Assembly: GCA_900545055.1 (NCBI GenBank) | Contig: UQXP01000012.1 | Location: 1 to 39,329 of the forward strand | Source: an uncultured Collinsella sp. | GTDB lineage: Bacteria > Actinomycetota > Coriobacteriia > Coriobacteriales > Coriobacteriaceae | Reading direction: 5' to 3' | DNA length: 39,329 nt | Translations under genes and position numbers: made by a program | The notes under the pieces: generated by a model | The model's database searches: none | The model's input: only the letters and a program-made list of their open reading frames with translations | What the model was told of the DNA's origin: nothing | In this document: positions 1 through 8,587 of the stretch, one piece after another | Numbering within the stretch: the first letter of the stretch is position 1 | Layout: the number at the start of each line of letters is the position of its first letter

Positions 1-1
1 C

Positions 2-172
2 CTCTTCACAGACGACTCCTCCCGCTCCTCGCGTGACGGAGGCCGCCACTACGGGCTCGGCCTCCACGTCGCCTCCGAGGCCGCGAGCGCCCACGGGGGC
101 TCCGTCTCGCTCGCCAACGGCCCCTCGGGCGGTGCGGTGGCCACCATCGCGGTCCCCCTGTGCGGGATCTGA
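2..172 (+). CDS. Sensor histidine kinase, C-terminal fragment
   Basis: The window opens inside a + strand reading frame that ends with TGA at 170-172. It encodes the last 56 residues. The segment reads as the end of a GHKL (HATPase_c) ATP-binding domain: a Gly-rich stretch followed by HYGLGLHVA (the G2 box) and a terminal beta pair ending ATIAVPLCGI. By family knowledge such kinases autophosphorylate and pass the phosphate to a response regulator, which would lie to the left of the window. It is transcribed towards the minus-strand housekeeping block, so the two converge. The 5' part is outside the window, so its sensor type cannot be judged. Confidence 0.8.
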   Translation, partial: LFTDDSSRSSRDGGRHYGLGLHVASEAASAHGGSVSLANGPSGGAVATIAVPLCGI

Positions 173-281
173 CGATTTCCTCGATGTCTACCTCGACTGC
201 GATATGTCGCTCGCCGAGGCCGCGACGAGATGGTGTTGCGTCTGCCCCGTTTGGTGCTTCTGGCTCAAATTTGATCTTGAT

Positions 282-320
282 GTAAGGCCCGTGCAATCCT
301 GCATGGGCCTTACTTTTGGC
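282..320 (+). terminator. Probable terminator of the histidine kinase gene
   Basis: A 14-bp near-perfect stem (282-295 with 300-313) closes on a four-base loop and is followed by CTTTTGG. It lies 110 bp after the kinase stop codon. The T tract is short, so termination may be inefficient. Confidence 0.6.
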
Positions 321-741
321 AATTGCTCGACCGATTCGTGGCTTGAAACACAAATAATCGAGTTAAGGAGACATAGGGTCATACAGCAGCTCTCAGAGCG
401 CTTGCCGCACTCCCCCGCCATTGCCACTGCGGCGTCCTCGTATAGAGCCCATCCCGTTTGGCATATCGTTGCAATCGCTCACTTGTCCACCGATCAAGTG
501 AACTACTGGAATAAATACAGCGACACGCTTGTTCGTTACAGTCGCTATATCTGTGTAAATCGCCGCGATAAATACAGCCCGTACTCGACTGTATACCAGC
601 TACGCGTATGTAGATTCACATCGCGTTAATAAATCGGCTCAAGCGCGTGCAAAACGCGCAAGCAACCGCAAAAGGCGATTATCGCGTAGGTAGATTATTG
701 ACACCCTGTTGCTTACTGACAATTAATCAATTGCTTAAAAC
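313..741. other. Noncoding gap between the kinase and tRNA-Pro, with short direct repeats
   Basis: I see no convincing gene. The only long open frame here continues from the wrong frame of the kinase. The stretch is AT-richer than its surroundings and has imperfect direct repeats: ATAAATACAGC near 510 and 568, and CGCGTA-GTAGATT near 603 and 683. Their function is unknown; they could be regulator sites or the scar of an old insertion. Confidence 0.4.
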
Positions 742-771
742 AAAAAAGGTCAGGCACTAGGTGCCTGACCT
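742..771 (-). terminator. Rho-independent terminator after tRNA-Pro
   Basis: An 11-bp perfect stem (747-757 with 761-771) with a TAG loop is followed, on the minus strand, by six T residues. It sits 9 bp past the 3' end of tRNA-Pro. Confidence 0.9.
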
Positions 772-780
772 GCAAACTTC

Positions 781-857
<77 letters not shown>

Positions 858-899
858 AAGCTTTTGTTTGTTGCTCTGCTCTCGCTCGCAACAGGGAGT

Positions 900-929
900 A
901 TATTAACCCGAAACTTTAGACTTGTGCAA
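900..929 (-). promoter_or_regulatory. Sigma70-type promoter of tRNA-Pro
   Basis: On the minus strand TTGCAC (929-924) is followed after 18 bp by TAATAT (905-900). It lies between the coaBC stop and the tRNA, about 40 bp upstream of the mature 5' end. Confidence 0.75.
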
Positions 930-937
930 GAACTTTT

Positions 938-2149
938 TTATAAATTTTGAAGCAAGTCCAAAATTGTATCTGCGAGCTGGGGTTTTGTTAGCACGGGAAG
1001 CTCTTGCGTACCCGTTGTGCTCACAATCCAGGCCTTGTTAGTGTCGGTTCCAAAGCCCGAATCGGCGCGCGAGACATCGTTGGCGATAATAGCATCGCAG
1101 CCCTTACGGGCCAATTTGCGCTCGGCGTACTCGACAACGTTATCGGTCTCGGCCGCAAATCCGATCACGCTTCGCTCGCCCTTTTGGCGCGAAAGCTCGG
1201 CCAAGATATCGACCGTCTCGACAAGATCGACGCGATCCAAGCGCTCGTTGGCCTTTTTGAGCTTATGGTTGGCAGGGGCTGCGGGGGTGTAGTCGGCGAC
1301 AGCGGCCGCACAAATGGCCGCATCGGCCGTCTGGAAGGCGCTCAGCGCCGCCTGCAGCATCTCTGCGGCGGTTTGCACGCGCACGCACTCCACGCCGCGG
1401 GGAACATCGAGCGATGTCGGTCCCAACACGAGCGTGACCGCAGCACCGCGGCGAGCAGCCTCCCCCGCCAGGGCGATGCCCATCTTGCCCGACGACCGGT
1501 TACCGATAAAACGCACGGGGTCGATCGGCTCGTGCGTGGGGCCGGCGGTAATCACGATGCGCTTACCTGCCAGGTCCTGAGGCGCGGGATTGAGCACCCT
1601 GCATACAGCCTCGACGATGTCCTTGGGCTCGCTCATGCGGCCCGTGTCCACGTCGCCGCAGGCAAGGTAGCCGCTGCCGGGTCCCACCACATGCACGCCG
1701 CGGTCGCGCAACGTTGCCATGTTGGCCTGCGTCGCCGGTGCCTTCCACATGCCGTTGTTCATAGCGGGTGCGATCACAATGGGTCGCGGCGTGGCGAGCA
1801 GCGTGGTGGAGATGAGGTCATCGGCAATGCCGTTGGCCATCTTGGCGATGATATTGGCCGTCGCGGGCGCCACGACCACCAGATCGGGCTCCTGGGCCAG
1901 TGAAATGTGGTGGATGGGGTCGGAGGGGTCGTCGAACAGGCCCACCGCGACCGGCTCATTGGTGAGCGCACGGAAGGTAAGCGGCCCCACAAACTCCGTG
2001 GCGTGCTCGCTCATAACGACCTTGATGCGCGCGCCGCGCTTTTGCAGCAGGCGCACGATATTGCACGACTTATAGGCGGCGATCCCGCCGGTAATACCCA
2101 GCAGGATCGTTTTTCCCTCAAGTTGCATTGAATTGTTGGGCGCCGCCAT
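938..2149 (-). CDS. coaBC: Phosphopantothenoylcysteine decarboxylase / phosphopantothenate-cysteine ligase
   Basis: This bifunctional 403-residue enzyme makes two consecutive steps of coenzyme A synthesis: CTP-dependent joining of cysteine to 4'-phosphopantothenate, then FMN-dependent decarboxylation. The N-terminal CoaC flavoprotein domain shows ITGGIAAYK near residue 19, the active His in HHISL near 81, the PAMNNGMW box at 128-135 and the clamp cysteine in YLACGD at 164. The CoaB half begins near 193 with ITAGPT and the nucleotide-binding GNRSSGKMG near 216-224. The length is normal for CoaBC. The ATG lies 1 bp after the stop of the upstream gene, with AGGAAG as ribosome-binding site; a second ATG at codon 8 is possible. 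It is the last protein gene of the long minus-strand cluster. Confidence 0.96.
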   Translation of the reverse strand: MAAPNNSMQLEGKTILLGITGGIAAYKSCNIVRLLQKRGARIKVVMSEHATEFVGPLTFRALTNEPVAVGLFDDPSDPIHHISLAQEPDLVVVAPATANIIAKMANGIADDLISTTLLATPRPIVIAPAMNNGMWKAPATQANMATLRDRGVHVVGPGSGYLACGDVDTGRMSEPKDIVEAVCRVLNPAPQDLAGKRIVITAGPTHEPIDPVRFIGNRSSGKMGIALAGEAARRGAAVTLVLGPTSLDVPRGVECVRVQTAAEMLQAALSAFQTADAAICAAAVADYTPAAPANHKLKKANERLDRVDLVETVDILAELSRQKGERSVIGFAAETDNVVEYAERKLARKGCDAIIANDVSRADSGFGTDTNKAWIVSTTGTQELPVLTKPQLADTILDLLQNL

Positions 2150-2152
2150 CGT

Positions 2153-2872
2153 TTAAGCTTCCTTGCTCGGGAGCACCAGCAGGCGGTGGCAGTACGGGCA
2201 GTGCGCGATCTCGCTACCGTCGTGGTTGAGGTCGCTCATGGACGATGCCTGCAGCGCGGTGTGGCAGATGGTGGGAATATTGCCCTTGATGGTCTCGACG
2301 GCCAGGCCACGGAACTGCTTGAGCAGGCGCTCGTAATCGGTGAGCACGTCGGTCGGCAGCGTAGCGGCAAGGGCGGTGCGCTCCTTGGTGGCGGCGTCGA
2401 TCTGAGCCTGCAGGTCGGCGGCCTTGGCGCGGGCGGCCTTCGTGTCGGCCTTCACGCCCTCCTCGAACTTGGCGATGATGGCCTGCGCGCGGGCCTCGCG
2501 GTCGAGTGCCTCCTTGTGGGCGACAACGACGTCCTTGCGAGTGTGCTCGATCTTGTCCAGACGCTTTGCCAGGGTGGCAAGCTCGTTCTCCAAGTCCTGA
2601 ACCTCGCGGTGGTCGGAGCCGTCGACGTGGCGCTTCTTGGCGGCCTCGATGGCGTTGTTGGTCTGGATCTCGGTGGTGTTGAGATCGTCGAGCTCAATGT
2701 CCAGGTCCTTGCGCTGGGCGTAGAGCTTGGTCATCTCGGCCTTGAGTTTCACATAGGTCTTGCGCTTGGAAGCGAGCTCCTTGAGCTCCGGCATATTGGC
2801 AAGTTCGCTCTTGTTGCGGGCGAGCTCCAAATCGATCTGTTGCAGCTTGAGTAGCGTAGCGCCGGCGCTCAT
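2153..2872 (-). CDS. Coiled-coil protein with C-terminal zinc-ribbon (COG1579/zf-RING_7 type)
   Basis: The 239-residue protein has a long charged helical N-terminal part (residues about 5-190, rich in K, E, A and L) typical of an antiparallel coiled coil. A short C-terminal zinc-ribbon-like module follows, with HCPYCH near the end. The family is widespread in actinobacteria next to Nif3-like genes, but its function is unsettled. The first CxxC knuckle expected in the family is reduced to a single cysteine (TICHTAL), so zinc binding may use histidine or be lost. I placed the start at the ATG at 2872, with AAGGAGAG 6 nt upstream, not the longer frame. It overlaps the upstream gene by ATGA, so translation is probably coupled. 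Confidence 0.85.
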   Translation of the reverse strand: MSAGATLLKLQQIDLELARNKSELANMPELKELASKRKTYVKLKAEMTKLYAQRKDLDIELDDLNTTEIQTNNAIEAAKKRHVDGSDHREVQDLENELATLAKRLDKIEHTRKDVVVAHKEALDREARAQAIIAKFEEGVKADTKAARAKAADLQAQIDAATKERTALAATLPTDVLTDYERLLKQFRGLAVETIKGNIPTICHTALQASSMSDLNHDGSEIAHCPYCHRLLVLPSKEA

Positions 2873-3678
2873 AAGTTCTCTCCTTTTGTCACAGTCCACC
2901 ATTGGCAAGGGTTCAGTATTTTAATCGCATGACGGGGGTCGACCCCGGCGTCAACTGCAGAGTTCATCAATATATCAACGAACGGCTCCTCGGAGCGGTC
3001 GTGGCCGAGCAAGATCACCGGCAGCCCGCGCAAGGCAAGGTCTTGCGCCACGTGGTACCCAGCCTCGCCCGTCACGACAACATCAGTGCCTGCGGTGATG
3101 GCGAGCTCTCCGAAGTCGCCCAGGGAGCCGCCCGAAATGGCGACGGTCCGACACGGGTGATCGACCTCGCCCCACACGCGGGGGTCGCTGCCAAACGCCG
3201 TGGCGGCACGGGTGGCAAGATTGCGCAGCGTGCACGGGTCGTTGAGCGTTGCAAGCGCGCCCAGGCCGGTGGCCTCGGGGTCGTCCACGTGCTCCAGTGA
3301 GCTCACGGGTGCGGCACCCAGCAGCTTGCTCAGGCAGACACGGGCTTCGTGCGAGCGGTCCAGGTTGGTGTGGAGCGATATGATGCTCACGCCGCAACGC
3401 GCTGCCTCGTAGAGCGCCGCGCTGCATTGGGGGCGTGCGGAATCCGCCGGACAAAAGGCCTCGGGCGCCTTGATGTATATGGGATGATGCGTCAGCAGCA
3501 CGTTGGCACCGGCTTCTTGTGCGCGTCGAACATTAGCTTCGGTCGCATCGAGCGCACAGGCAACGCCGGTAATCTCGGCAGCGGGATCTCCCACGGAGAG
3601 CCCTACATGATCCCAGCCCTCGGCGTTCGCTTTGGGATAGCGTGCCAGCAGCGCGTGCTCAAGCTCGGCGACGATCAT
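2869..3678 (-). CDS. Nif3-like dinuclear metal centre protein (DUF34)
   Basis: This 269-residue protein belongs to the Nif3/YbgI family of hexameric, two-metal proteins, often annotated as GTP cyclohydrolase 1 type 2 homologs. The real substrate is not established. Visible metal ligands are the His pair in LLTHHP (64-65), the LHTNLD segment and the late LGHDRSEEPF motif. The insert present in longer family members is absent. The ATG overlaps the cysteine desulfurase stop (ATGA) and its own stop overlaps the zinc-ribbon gene in the same way. The three genes therefore form a translationally coupled set, which fits a role in metal or Fe-S handling, though this is only suggestive. Confidence 0.88.
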   Translation of the reverse strand: MIVAELEHALLARYPKANAEGWDHVGLSVGDPAAEITGVACALDATEANVRRAQEAGANVLLTHHPIYIKAPEAFCPADSARPQCSAALYEAARCGVSIISLHTNLDRSHEARVCLSKLLGAAPVSSLEHVDDPEATGLGALATLNDPCTLRNLATRAATAFGSDPRVWGEVDHPCRTVAISGGSLGDFGELAITAGTDVVVTGEAGYHVAQDLALRGLPVILLGHDRSEEPFVDILMNSAVDAGVDPRHAIKILNPCQWWTVTKGENL

Positions 3679-4853
3679 GCGGCACCCACGATCGTGAGCA
3701 GCGTCTGAGCGAACTCATCTAGATCGCCCGGGTTCACGCGGTCATCGAAGGAGATGCGCAGCGCACCCAGCGCCTGCTCACGACCGATGCCCATGGCGCT
3801 GAGCACGTGGCTCGGGTCCATGCTGCCGCTCGAGCAAGCGGAGCCGGCGGAAACCTCAAAGCCGGCAGCGTCGAGCTTGATGATGAGCTCCTCGGAGTCC
3901 ATGCCGTCGACGTAGATCGACACCATGCCGGGCAGACGGTCGGCCTGCGCGTAGTCGCCCATCGTGGCGTGAATACGGGGATGGGCCGTGAGCGTGGCAT
4001 AGAGCATGTCGGACAGGGCCTGCAGTGTCGTGCGCTCCTGAGTCACGTTGGGCGCCAGCGCAGACACGGCAGCGGCAAAAGCAAGCTGCGTGCGCAGGTC
4101 CTGCGTGCCGGCACGACGACCGGCCTCCTGTCCGCCGCCAAAGATGCGGGGGCGCAGCGGCGTGCGGCTCTTAAGGTAAAGCGCGCCGGAGGCCACGGGG
4201 CCGCCGATCTTGTGTGCAGCCACGGTCATGGCATCGACGCCCAGCTCGGAGACATCGAGCGGAATATGCAGGTAGCCCTGGATGGCATCGGTGTGGAACA
4301 GGGCGCCGGCAGCGTGTGCGGCGGCGGCAAGCTCGCGGATGGGCTGCACCACGCCGGTCTCGTTGTTGGCGACCATAATGCTTACGAGTGCCACGTCGTC
4401 ACCAAGCAACTCGTTCAGCGCGGCGGGCTCGATGTAGCCAGCGCGGCACGGCTGCACCAGGTCGACGGTAAAGCCGGCGGCGCGCAGCAGCGGCAGGTTA
4501 TCCAGGATCGAATCGTGCTCGATGGCCGAGACGATTACGCGATCGCGCTTACGATCACGCTGGCGTGCGCCCTCGGCAAGACCGAGCAGGGCCAACTGGT
4601 TGGCCTCGGTACCGCCGTTGGTCAGGACAATCTCGGACGGGCGGACGCGCGCGCCAAAGCTGCGGGCAATCTCGCGACGTGCAACCTCCAGACGCGCGGC
4701 GGCTTTGCGGCCAAGCGAGTGTAGCGAGTTGGGGTTGACGCCGGCAAGCTCGCTGTCGTCGTACTCGCGCTGCGCAAGGAGCGCCTCGGCGCGCATGGGC
4801 GTCGAGGCGGCATAGTCAAGATTAACGGGTATGCGGTTTTGACCTGCGGTCAT
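3675..4853 (-). CDS. Cysteine desulfurase (class V aminotransferase, NifS/IscS family)
   Basis: A PLP enzyme of 392 residues that takes sulfur from L-cysteine as an enzyme-bound persulfide for Fe-S cluster, tRNA thiolation or cofactor synthesis. It shows the N-terminal NLDYAASTP segment, His113 in the IEHDS box, the PLP lysine in VAAHKIGG (K215), the RAGT motif near 247-250 and the nucleophilic cysteine in SAGSACSSG (C340). The active-site loop is short, as in NifS/IscS-like (group I) enzymes. No scaffold or sulfur-acceptor gene is adjacent, so the sulfur recipient cannot be named. The start ATG lies 6 bp after the rpe stop; the ribosome-binding site AGGAGG overlaps the end of rpe. Confidence 0.93.
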   Translation of the reverse strand: MTAGQNRIPVNLDYAASTPMRAEALLAQREYDDSELAGVNPNSLHSLGRKAAARLEVARREIARSFGARVRPSEIVLTNGGTEANQLALLGLAEGARQRDRKRDRVIVSAIEHDSILDNLPLLRAAGFTVDLVQPCRAGYIEPAALNELLGDDVALVSIMVANNETGVVQPIRELAAAAHAAGALFHTDAIQGYLHIPLDVSELGVDAMTVAAHKIGGPVASGALYLKSRTPLRPRIFGGGQEAGRRAGTQDLRTQLAFAAAVSALAPNVTQERTTLQALSDMLYATLTAHPRIHATMGDYAQADRLPGMVSIYVDGMDSEELIIKLDAAGFEVSAGSACSSGSMDPSHVLSAMGIGREQALGALRISFDDRVNPGDLDEFAQTLLTIVGAA

Positions 4854-4859
4854 AAGGGT

Positions 4860-5531
4860 TTATGCCTCCTGTGCGGCCTCGTTGCCCAGCTTCTGCAGCA
4901 GCGCAACCTCGGCAGCGGGATCTTCGGACTTAAATACGGCGGAACCGGCCACGAGCACGTTGGCGCCGGCCTTGACGACCTCGGCGATGTTCTTGGAAGA
5001 AATGCCGCCGTCGACCTCGATGAGGGGCGATACGCCATGGCGCTCGCACATGGCCTTGAGCTCGTGCAGCTTTGCGATGGTGCCCGGGATAAAGCTCTGG
5101 CCGCCAAAACCAGGGTTCACGCTCATCAGCAGCACCATGTCGACAACGTCGATAATGCTCTCGAGCACACAGACGGGCGTGGCGGGGTTGAGCACCACAC
5201 CGGCCTTGACGCCGCGCTGCTGCAGATGCGTGAGCGTGCGGTGCAGGTGCGTGGAGGCCTCGTAGTGCACGGTGATCATATCGGCACCGGCGTCTGCGTA
5301 CCAATCGACCGTCTCGTCGGGGTTCGACACCATCAGGTGTGCGTCGACCGGTACATCGGTGGAGCGCTTGACGGCCTTGAGGATGTCGACGCCAAAGGTG
5401 AGGTTGCCGGTAAAGTGACCGTCCATCACGTCGAAGTGCACGTAGTCGGCACCGGCGATCTTGTCGAGCTCGCCCTTGAGGTTGGCCATATCGGCCGAAA
5501 GGACGGACGGAGCGATTTTAATGGAACCCAT
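4860..5531 (-). CDS. rpe: Ribulose-phosphate 3-epimerase
   Basis: This TIM-barrel enzyme of 223 residues interconverts ribulose 5-phosphate and xylulose 5-phosphate in the pentose phosphate pathway. The family signatures are complete: IAPSVLSAD at the N terminus, the metal ligands in VHFDVMDG (His and Asp) and DAHLMV (His), the NPGFGGQ phosphate loop, and the last metal and catalytic Asp in IEVDGGI. The length matches the family. The start ATG is preceded by AAAGG. It lies between gpsA and the cysteine desulfurase in the same transcription unit. Confidence 0.96.
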   Translation of the reverse strand: MGSIKIAPSVLSADMANLKGELDKIAGADYVHFDVMDGHFTGNLTFGVDILKAVKRSTDVPVDAHLMVSNPDETVDWYADAGADMITVHYEASTHLHRTLTHLQQRGVKAGVVLNPATPVCVLESIIDVVDMVLLMSVNPGFGGQSFIPGTIAKLHELKAMCERHGVSPLIEVDGGISSKNIAEVVKAGANVLVAGSAVFKSEDPAAEVALLQKLGNEAAQEA

Positions 5532-5549
5532 GGTAGTAGCCTTTCTGCA

Positions 5550-6557
5550 CTAGTCGGTGAGTCCGTAGAACTCTTGCGATGGGACACGGTCGGTGAGAAT
5601 TTCGAGCGCCCTATCCAAAGTAACACCGTTGTAGAGCGTTTGCTCCACGGCAAAGGTGAGCGGAATGTCTACGCCCAGTGAACGGGCAAGCTCGCTCACG
5701 CTGCGGGCCGCGACGGCGCCCTCGACCACCATATGCGTGCGGGCCTGGTACTCGTCGAGCGACACGCCGTGGGCAAACTCGTAGCCAAAGGTGCGGTTGC
5801 GCGAATGTTCCGAGGTGCAGGTGGCGATGAGATCACCCATACCGGCTAACCCCATGCAGGTCATAGCCTGGCCGCCGCGGGCGTGCACCAGGCGGCTGAT
5901 CTCGGCCAGGCCGCGCGTCATGATAAGGGCGAGCGTGTTATCGCCCGCGCCGGAGCCGGCGGAAATGCCGCACACGATAGCGATGACGTTTTTCATGGCG
6001 CCGCATACCTCGACGCCGGTCATGTCCTGCGACAGGTAGATGCGGAAGGCCGTAGATAGGAGCAGGTCCTTAAAGGTCTCCCCTACCTGCGGATCTTTGC
6101 TAGCGATGACGGCGGCAGAAAGTCCGCCGCGGCAAATCTCCTCGGCATGGTTGGGGCCCGAGAGCGCCGCCACGCGTGCCTCGTTGCCGATCTCGTTGGC
6201 AATGACCTCGCTCATGAGCAGGCCGGACTCGGGCTCAATGCCCTTGGTGAGGCACAGGACCGGAGTTTCGGCATCGATATACGGCGCTGCCTGATGGCAC
6301 ACGTCGCGCAAGTGCGTGGAGGGCACGGCAAAGATGATCGCATCGGCACCGTCGAGCGCCTGAGTGAGCTCGGTCGTTGCTTCCACGTTGTCAGGCAGCT
6401 CGTATCCCACCAGATAGCGCGGGTTACGGTGCTCGGCGTTAATGCCGGAGGCCGTCTGCTCGCTGTGGGCCCACATGGTCACGCGCTCGGCCCGCGCGGC
6501 AGCAAGGCCCGCGACGGCGGTTCCCCAGGAGCCGGAGCCAATCAGCGCAACATTCAT
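5550..6557 (-). CDS. gpsA: Glycerol-3-phosphate dehydrogenase [NAD(P)+]
   Basis: The 335-residue enzyme reduces dihydroxyacetone phosphate to sn-glycerol 3-phosphate, the backbone for phospholipid synthesis. It has the N-terminal dinucleotide fold (GSGSWGTA at about residues 7-14), the LTKGIE segment, LSGPNHAEE, the catalytic lysine in GAMKNVIAI and the C-terminal GMGDLIATC substrate motif. The start ATG has GGAGAG upstream. plsY, which uses its product, lies immediately upstream in the cluster, so the two consecutive steps are encoded together. Confidence 0.97.
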   Translation of the reverse strand: MNVALIGSGSWGTAVAGLAAARAERVTMWAHSEQTASGINAEHRNPRYLVGYELPDNVEATTELTQALDGADAIIFAVPSTHLRDVCHQAAPYIDAETPVLCLTKGIEPESGLLMSEVIANEIGNEARVAALSGPNHAEEICRGGLSAAVIASKDPQVGETFKDLLLSTAFRIYLSQDMTGVEVCGAMKNVIAIVCGISAGSGAGDNTLALIMTRGLAEISRLVHARGGQAMTCMGLAGMGDLIATCTSEHSRNRTFGYEFAHGVSLDEYQARTHMVVEGAVAARSVSELARSLGVDIPLTFAVEQTLYNGVTLDRALEILTDRVPSQEFYGLTD

Positions 6558-6566
6558 GACTCTCTC

Positions 6567-7250
6567 CTACTTATCGTCGGGCTCGGTGACGCGCTTGGTA
6601 AACGAGAGCTTGGACTCCTTACCGGCCATGAGCTTTTGAATATTTGAGCGATGGGCCCACACCACGGTGATGCCAATCATCGCCATGCAAAACTTGAGGC
6701 CCAGACTGCTGTACGGAAAGACCGCGCAGGCAGCGATGGGAAGGCCGATGGCGGCGGCAAGCGAGCCGACCGACACGTACTTGGTGATGGCGACGGCCAC
6801 GATAAACATGCCCAGCAGCGACAGGCCAATGGGCCAATACCAGGCAAGAATCACGCCCAGGCCCACGGCGATACCCTTGCCGCCGTGGAAGTTGAGGTAG
6901 GGCGAAAAGATATGGCCCCACACCGCGGCAAGGCAGATGACGCCGAGCATCCAGTCGCCGGCGGCACCGGGAGCCATGACGCTCACGGGGAAGCCGTAGC
7001 CTACGCTCGCGATAAGCGGGCGGGCATTGAGAACGCAGATGGCGCCCTTAAGGCAGTCGAGCAGCAGCGTGAGCGCGGCCACCTTGGGGCCGGCCACGCG
7101 CAGCGCGTTGGTGGTGCCGATGTTGCCGGAGCCCGCCTTGCGAATGTCCGTGTGATTGAACACACGGCCCAGGATCAGGCCAAACGGAATCGCTCCGATA
7201 AAGAACGAGACCACGGCGCAGATGGCGGTCAGCAGAATCGGATTAAGCAT
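6567..7250 (-). CDS. plsY: Acyl-phosphate:glycerol-3-phosphate acyltransferase
   Basis: This integral membrane enzyme of 227 residues moves the acyl group of acyl-phosphate to glycerol 3-phosphate, giving lysophosphatidate. The three family motifs are present: GSGNIGTTNA in the first cytoplasmic loop, HGGKGIAVG in the middle and HRSNIQKLMAGKE at the C terminus, among about five hydrophobic segments. I use the ATG at 7250, not the longer open frame, because AGGAG precedes it and the protein then begins directly with the first membrane helix. It overlaps the end of der by 8 bp, so it is probably translated by coupling. PlsC, the next acylation step, is encoded in the same cluster. Confidence 0.95.
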   Translation of the reverse strand: MLNPILLTAICAVVSFFIGAIPFGLILGRVFNHTDIRKAGSGNIGTTNALRVAGPKVAALTLLLDCLKGAICVLNARPLIASVGYGFPVSVMAPGAAGDWMLGVICLAAVWGHIFSPYLNFHGGKGIAVGLGVILAWYWPIGLSLLGMFIVAVAITKYVSVGSLAAAIGLPIAACAVFPYSSLGLKFCMAMIGITVVWAHRSNIQKLMAGKESKLSFTKRVTEPDDK

Positions 7251-8577
7251 CCTTTTGCTCCTTCTTCCTAAAGAAGAGTCGAATGGGCGTACCGGCGAAG
7301 TCGAAGGTCGAGCGCATGCGGTTCTCCACGTAGCGCTGGTAGGTGTCGTTGACCAGGTCGCTGTGGTTGACGAAGAACGTGAACGTCGGCGGGTTGACAC
7401 CCGTCTGAGTCACGTAGTGCATGCGCAGGCGGCGCTTGCCGTCCACCACGGTGTGGCCGAACTCGCGCAGATCGGTGAGGAACGTGTTGAGGCGCGAGGT
7501 GGAGATCTTTTGAGAACGCGTCTTCTCGGCGGCGTCGACCATCGCCCAGATCTTCTCGATACTGCGGCCGGTCAGGGCCGAGATGCGCAGGTACTGGGCC
7601 CAGGGAGCCATGACGCCCAGACGGCGATCGACGGTTTCCATGCAGGCCTCGCGCTTGCGGTCGTCGTCGAGCAGGTCCCACTTGTTGAGCAGTACCACGA
7701 TGGCGCAGCCGCGCTCGATGGCGAGGCCCATGACCTTCTGGTCCTGCTCGGTAACGCCCACGGAGGCGTCGACAACGAGCAGCGCCACGTCGGCGCGGTC
7801 GATGGCACGTAGGCCGCGGACCATGGAGTAGTACTCGATGTTCTCGTACACGGTGCTCTTCTTGCGAATACCTGCGGTGTCGACCATGCGGTAGTGCTTG
7901 CCGTTGCGCTCGACGACGGTGTCGATGGCGTCACGCGTCGTGCCGGCAATGTTGGACACGATGGAGCGGTCGGCGCCCAGGATGCGGTTGAACAGCGATG
8001 ACTTCCCGGCATTGGGGCGGCCGATGATAGCCACGTTCAGCGCGTCGGGGAACTCGTCGGCGACTTCGTCCTCTTCCTCAGGAAGCAGGGCCACGATGTC
8101 GTCGAGCAGATCGCCCGTTCCGTGGCCGTGCAGGGCCGATAGCGGCGTGGGCTCGCCGATGCCGAGCGAATAGAACTCCCAGATGTTGTCGTTCTCGCGA
8201 TCGGGGTTGTCGAGCTTGTTTACCAGCAAAAAGACCGGTTTGTCGGAGCGCTTGAGCATGCGGGCGACCGACTCGTCCTCCTCGGTGACACCGGTGCGAC
8301 CGTCGACCACAAAGAGGATGACGGCGGCTTCCTCAGCGGCGGCGAGCGCCTGGTCGCGGATGGACGTGGCAAAGACGTCGTCGCTCTTGAGCGGCTCAAT
8401 ACCGCCCGTGTCGACGATGGTGAACTCGCGGCCGTTCCAGTCGGCCGTGTGATACGAGCGGTCGCGCGTGACGCCGCGGGACTCGTGGACGATGGCGTCC
8501 GAGGTCTGGGCCAGGCGGTTAACGAGCGTGGACTTGCCCACGTTGGGGCGTCCGACGACGGCGACGATAGGTTTCAT
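7243..8577 (-). CDS. der: Ribosome biogenesis GTPase Der (EngA)
   Basis: Der acts in maturation of the 50S ribosomal subunit. The 444-residue protein has the diagnostic tandem of two GTPase domains, each with its own P-loop (GRPNVGKST near residue 8 and GRPNAGKSS near residue 185). NKxD motifs (NKLD, NKWD) follow, and DTGG and DTAG switch II boxes are visible. The C-terminal KH-like domain follows. The start ATG has AAAGGAGAG 4 nt upstream. Its stop lies inside the start region of plsY. Confidence 0.97.
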   Translation of the reverse strand: MKPIVAVVGRPNVGKSTLVNRLAQTSDAIVHESRGVTRDRSYHTADWNGREFTIVDTGGIEPLKSDDVFATSIRDQALAAAEEAAVILFVVDGRTGVTEEDESVARMLKRSDKPVFLLVNKLDNPDRENDNIWEFYSLGIGEPTPLSALHGHGTGDLLDDIVALLPEEEDEVADEFPDALNVAIIGRPNAGKSSLFNRILGADRSIVSNIAGTTRDAIDTVVERNGKHYRMVDTAGIRKKSTVYENIEYYSMVRGLRAIDRADVALLVVDASVGVTEQDQKVMGLAIERGCAIVVLLNKWDLLDDDRKREACMETVDRRLGVMAPWAQYLRISALTGRSIEKIWAMVDAAEKTRSQKISTSRLNTFLTDLREFGHTVVDGKRRLRMHYVTQTGVNPPTFTFFVNHSDLVNDTYQRYVENRMRSTFDFAGTPIRLFFRKKEQKDA

Positions 8578-8587
8578 CTGCTCTCCT

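Noticed and set aside
33..629. 198-residue + strand frame at the left end
   Set aside because: It overlaps the histidine kinase end in another frame and then runs through a terminator and noncoding repeats. The kinase frame (2-172) carries real motifs.
3807..4724. 305-residue + strand frame
   Set aside because: It is a shadow of the cysteine desulfurase gene, whose motifs are complete on the minus strand.
4828..4850. TGCGGTTTTGACCTGCGG, similar to the apical hairpin motif
   Set aside because: It lies in the coding start of the cysteine desulfurase with no inverted-repeat arms around it, so the resemblance is probably chance.
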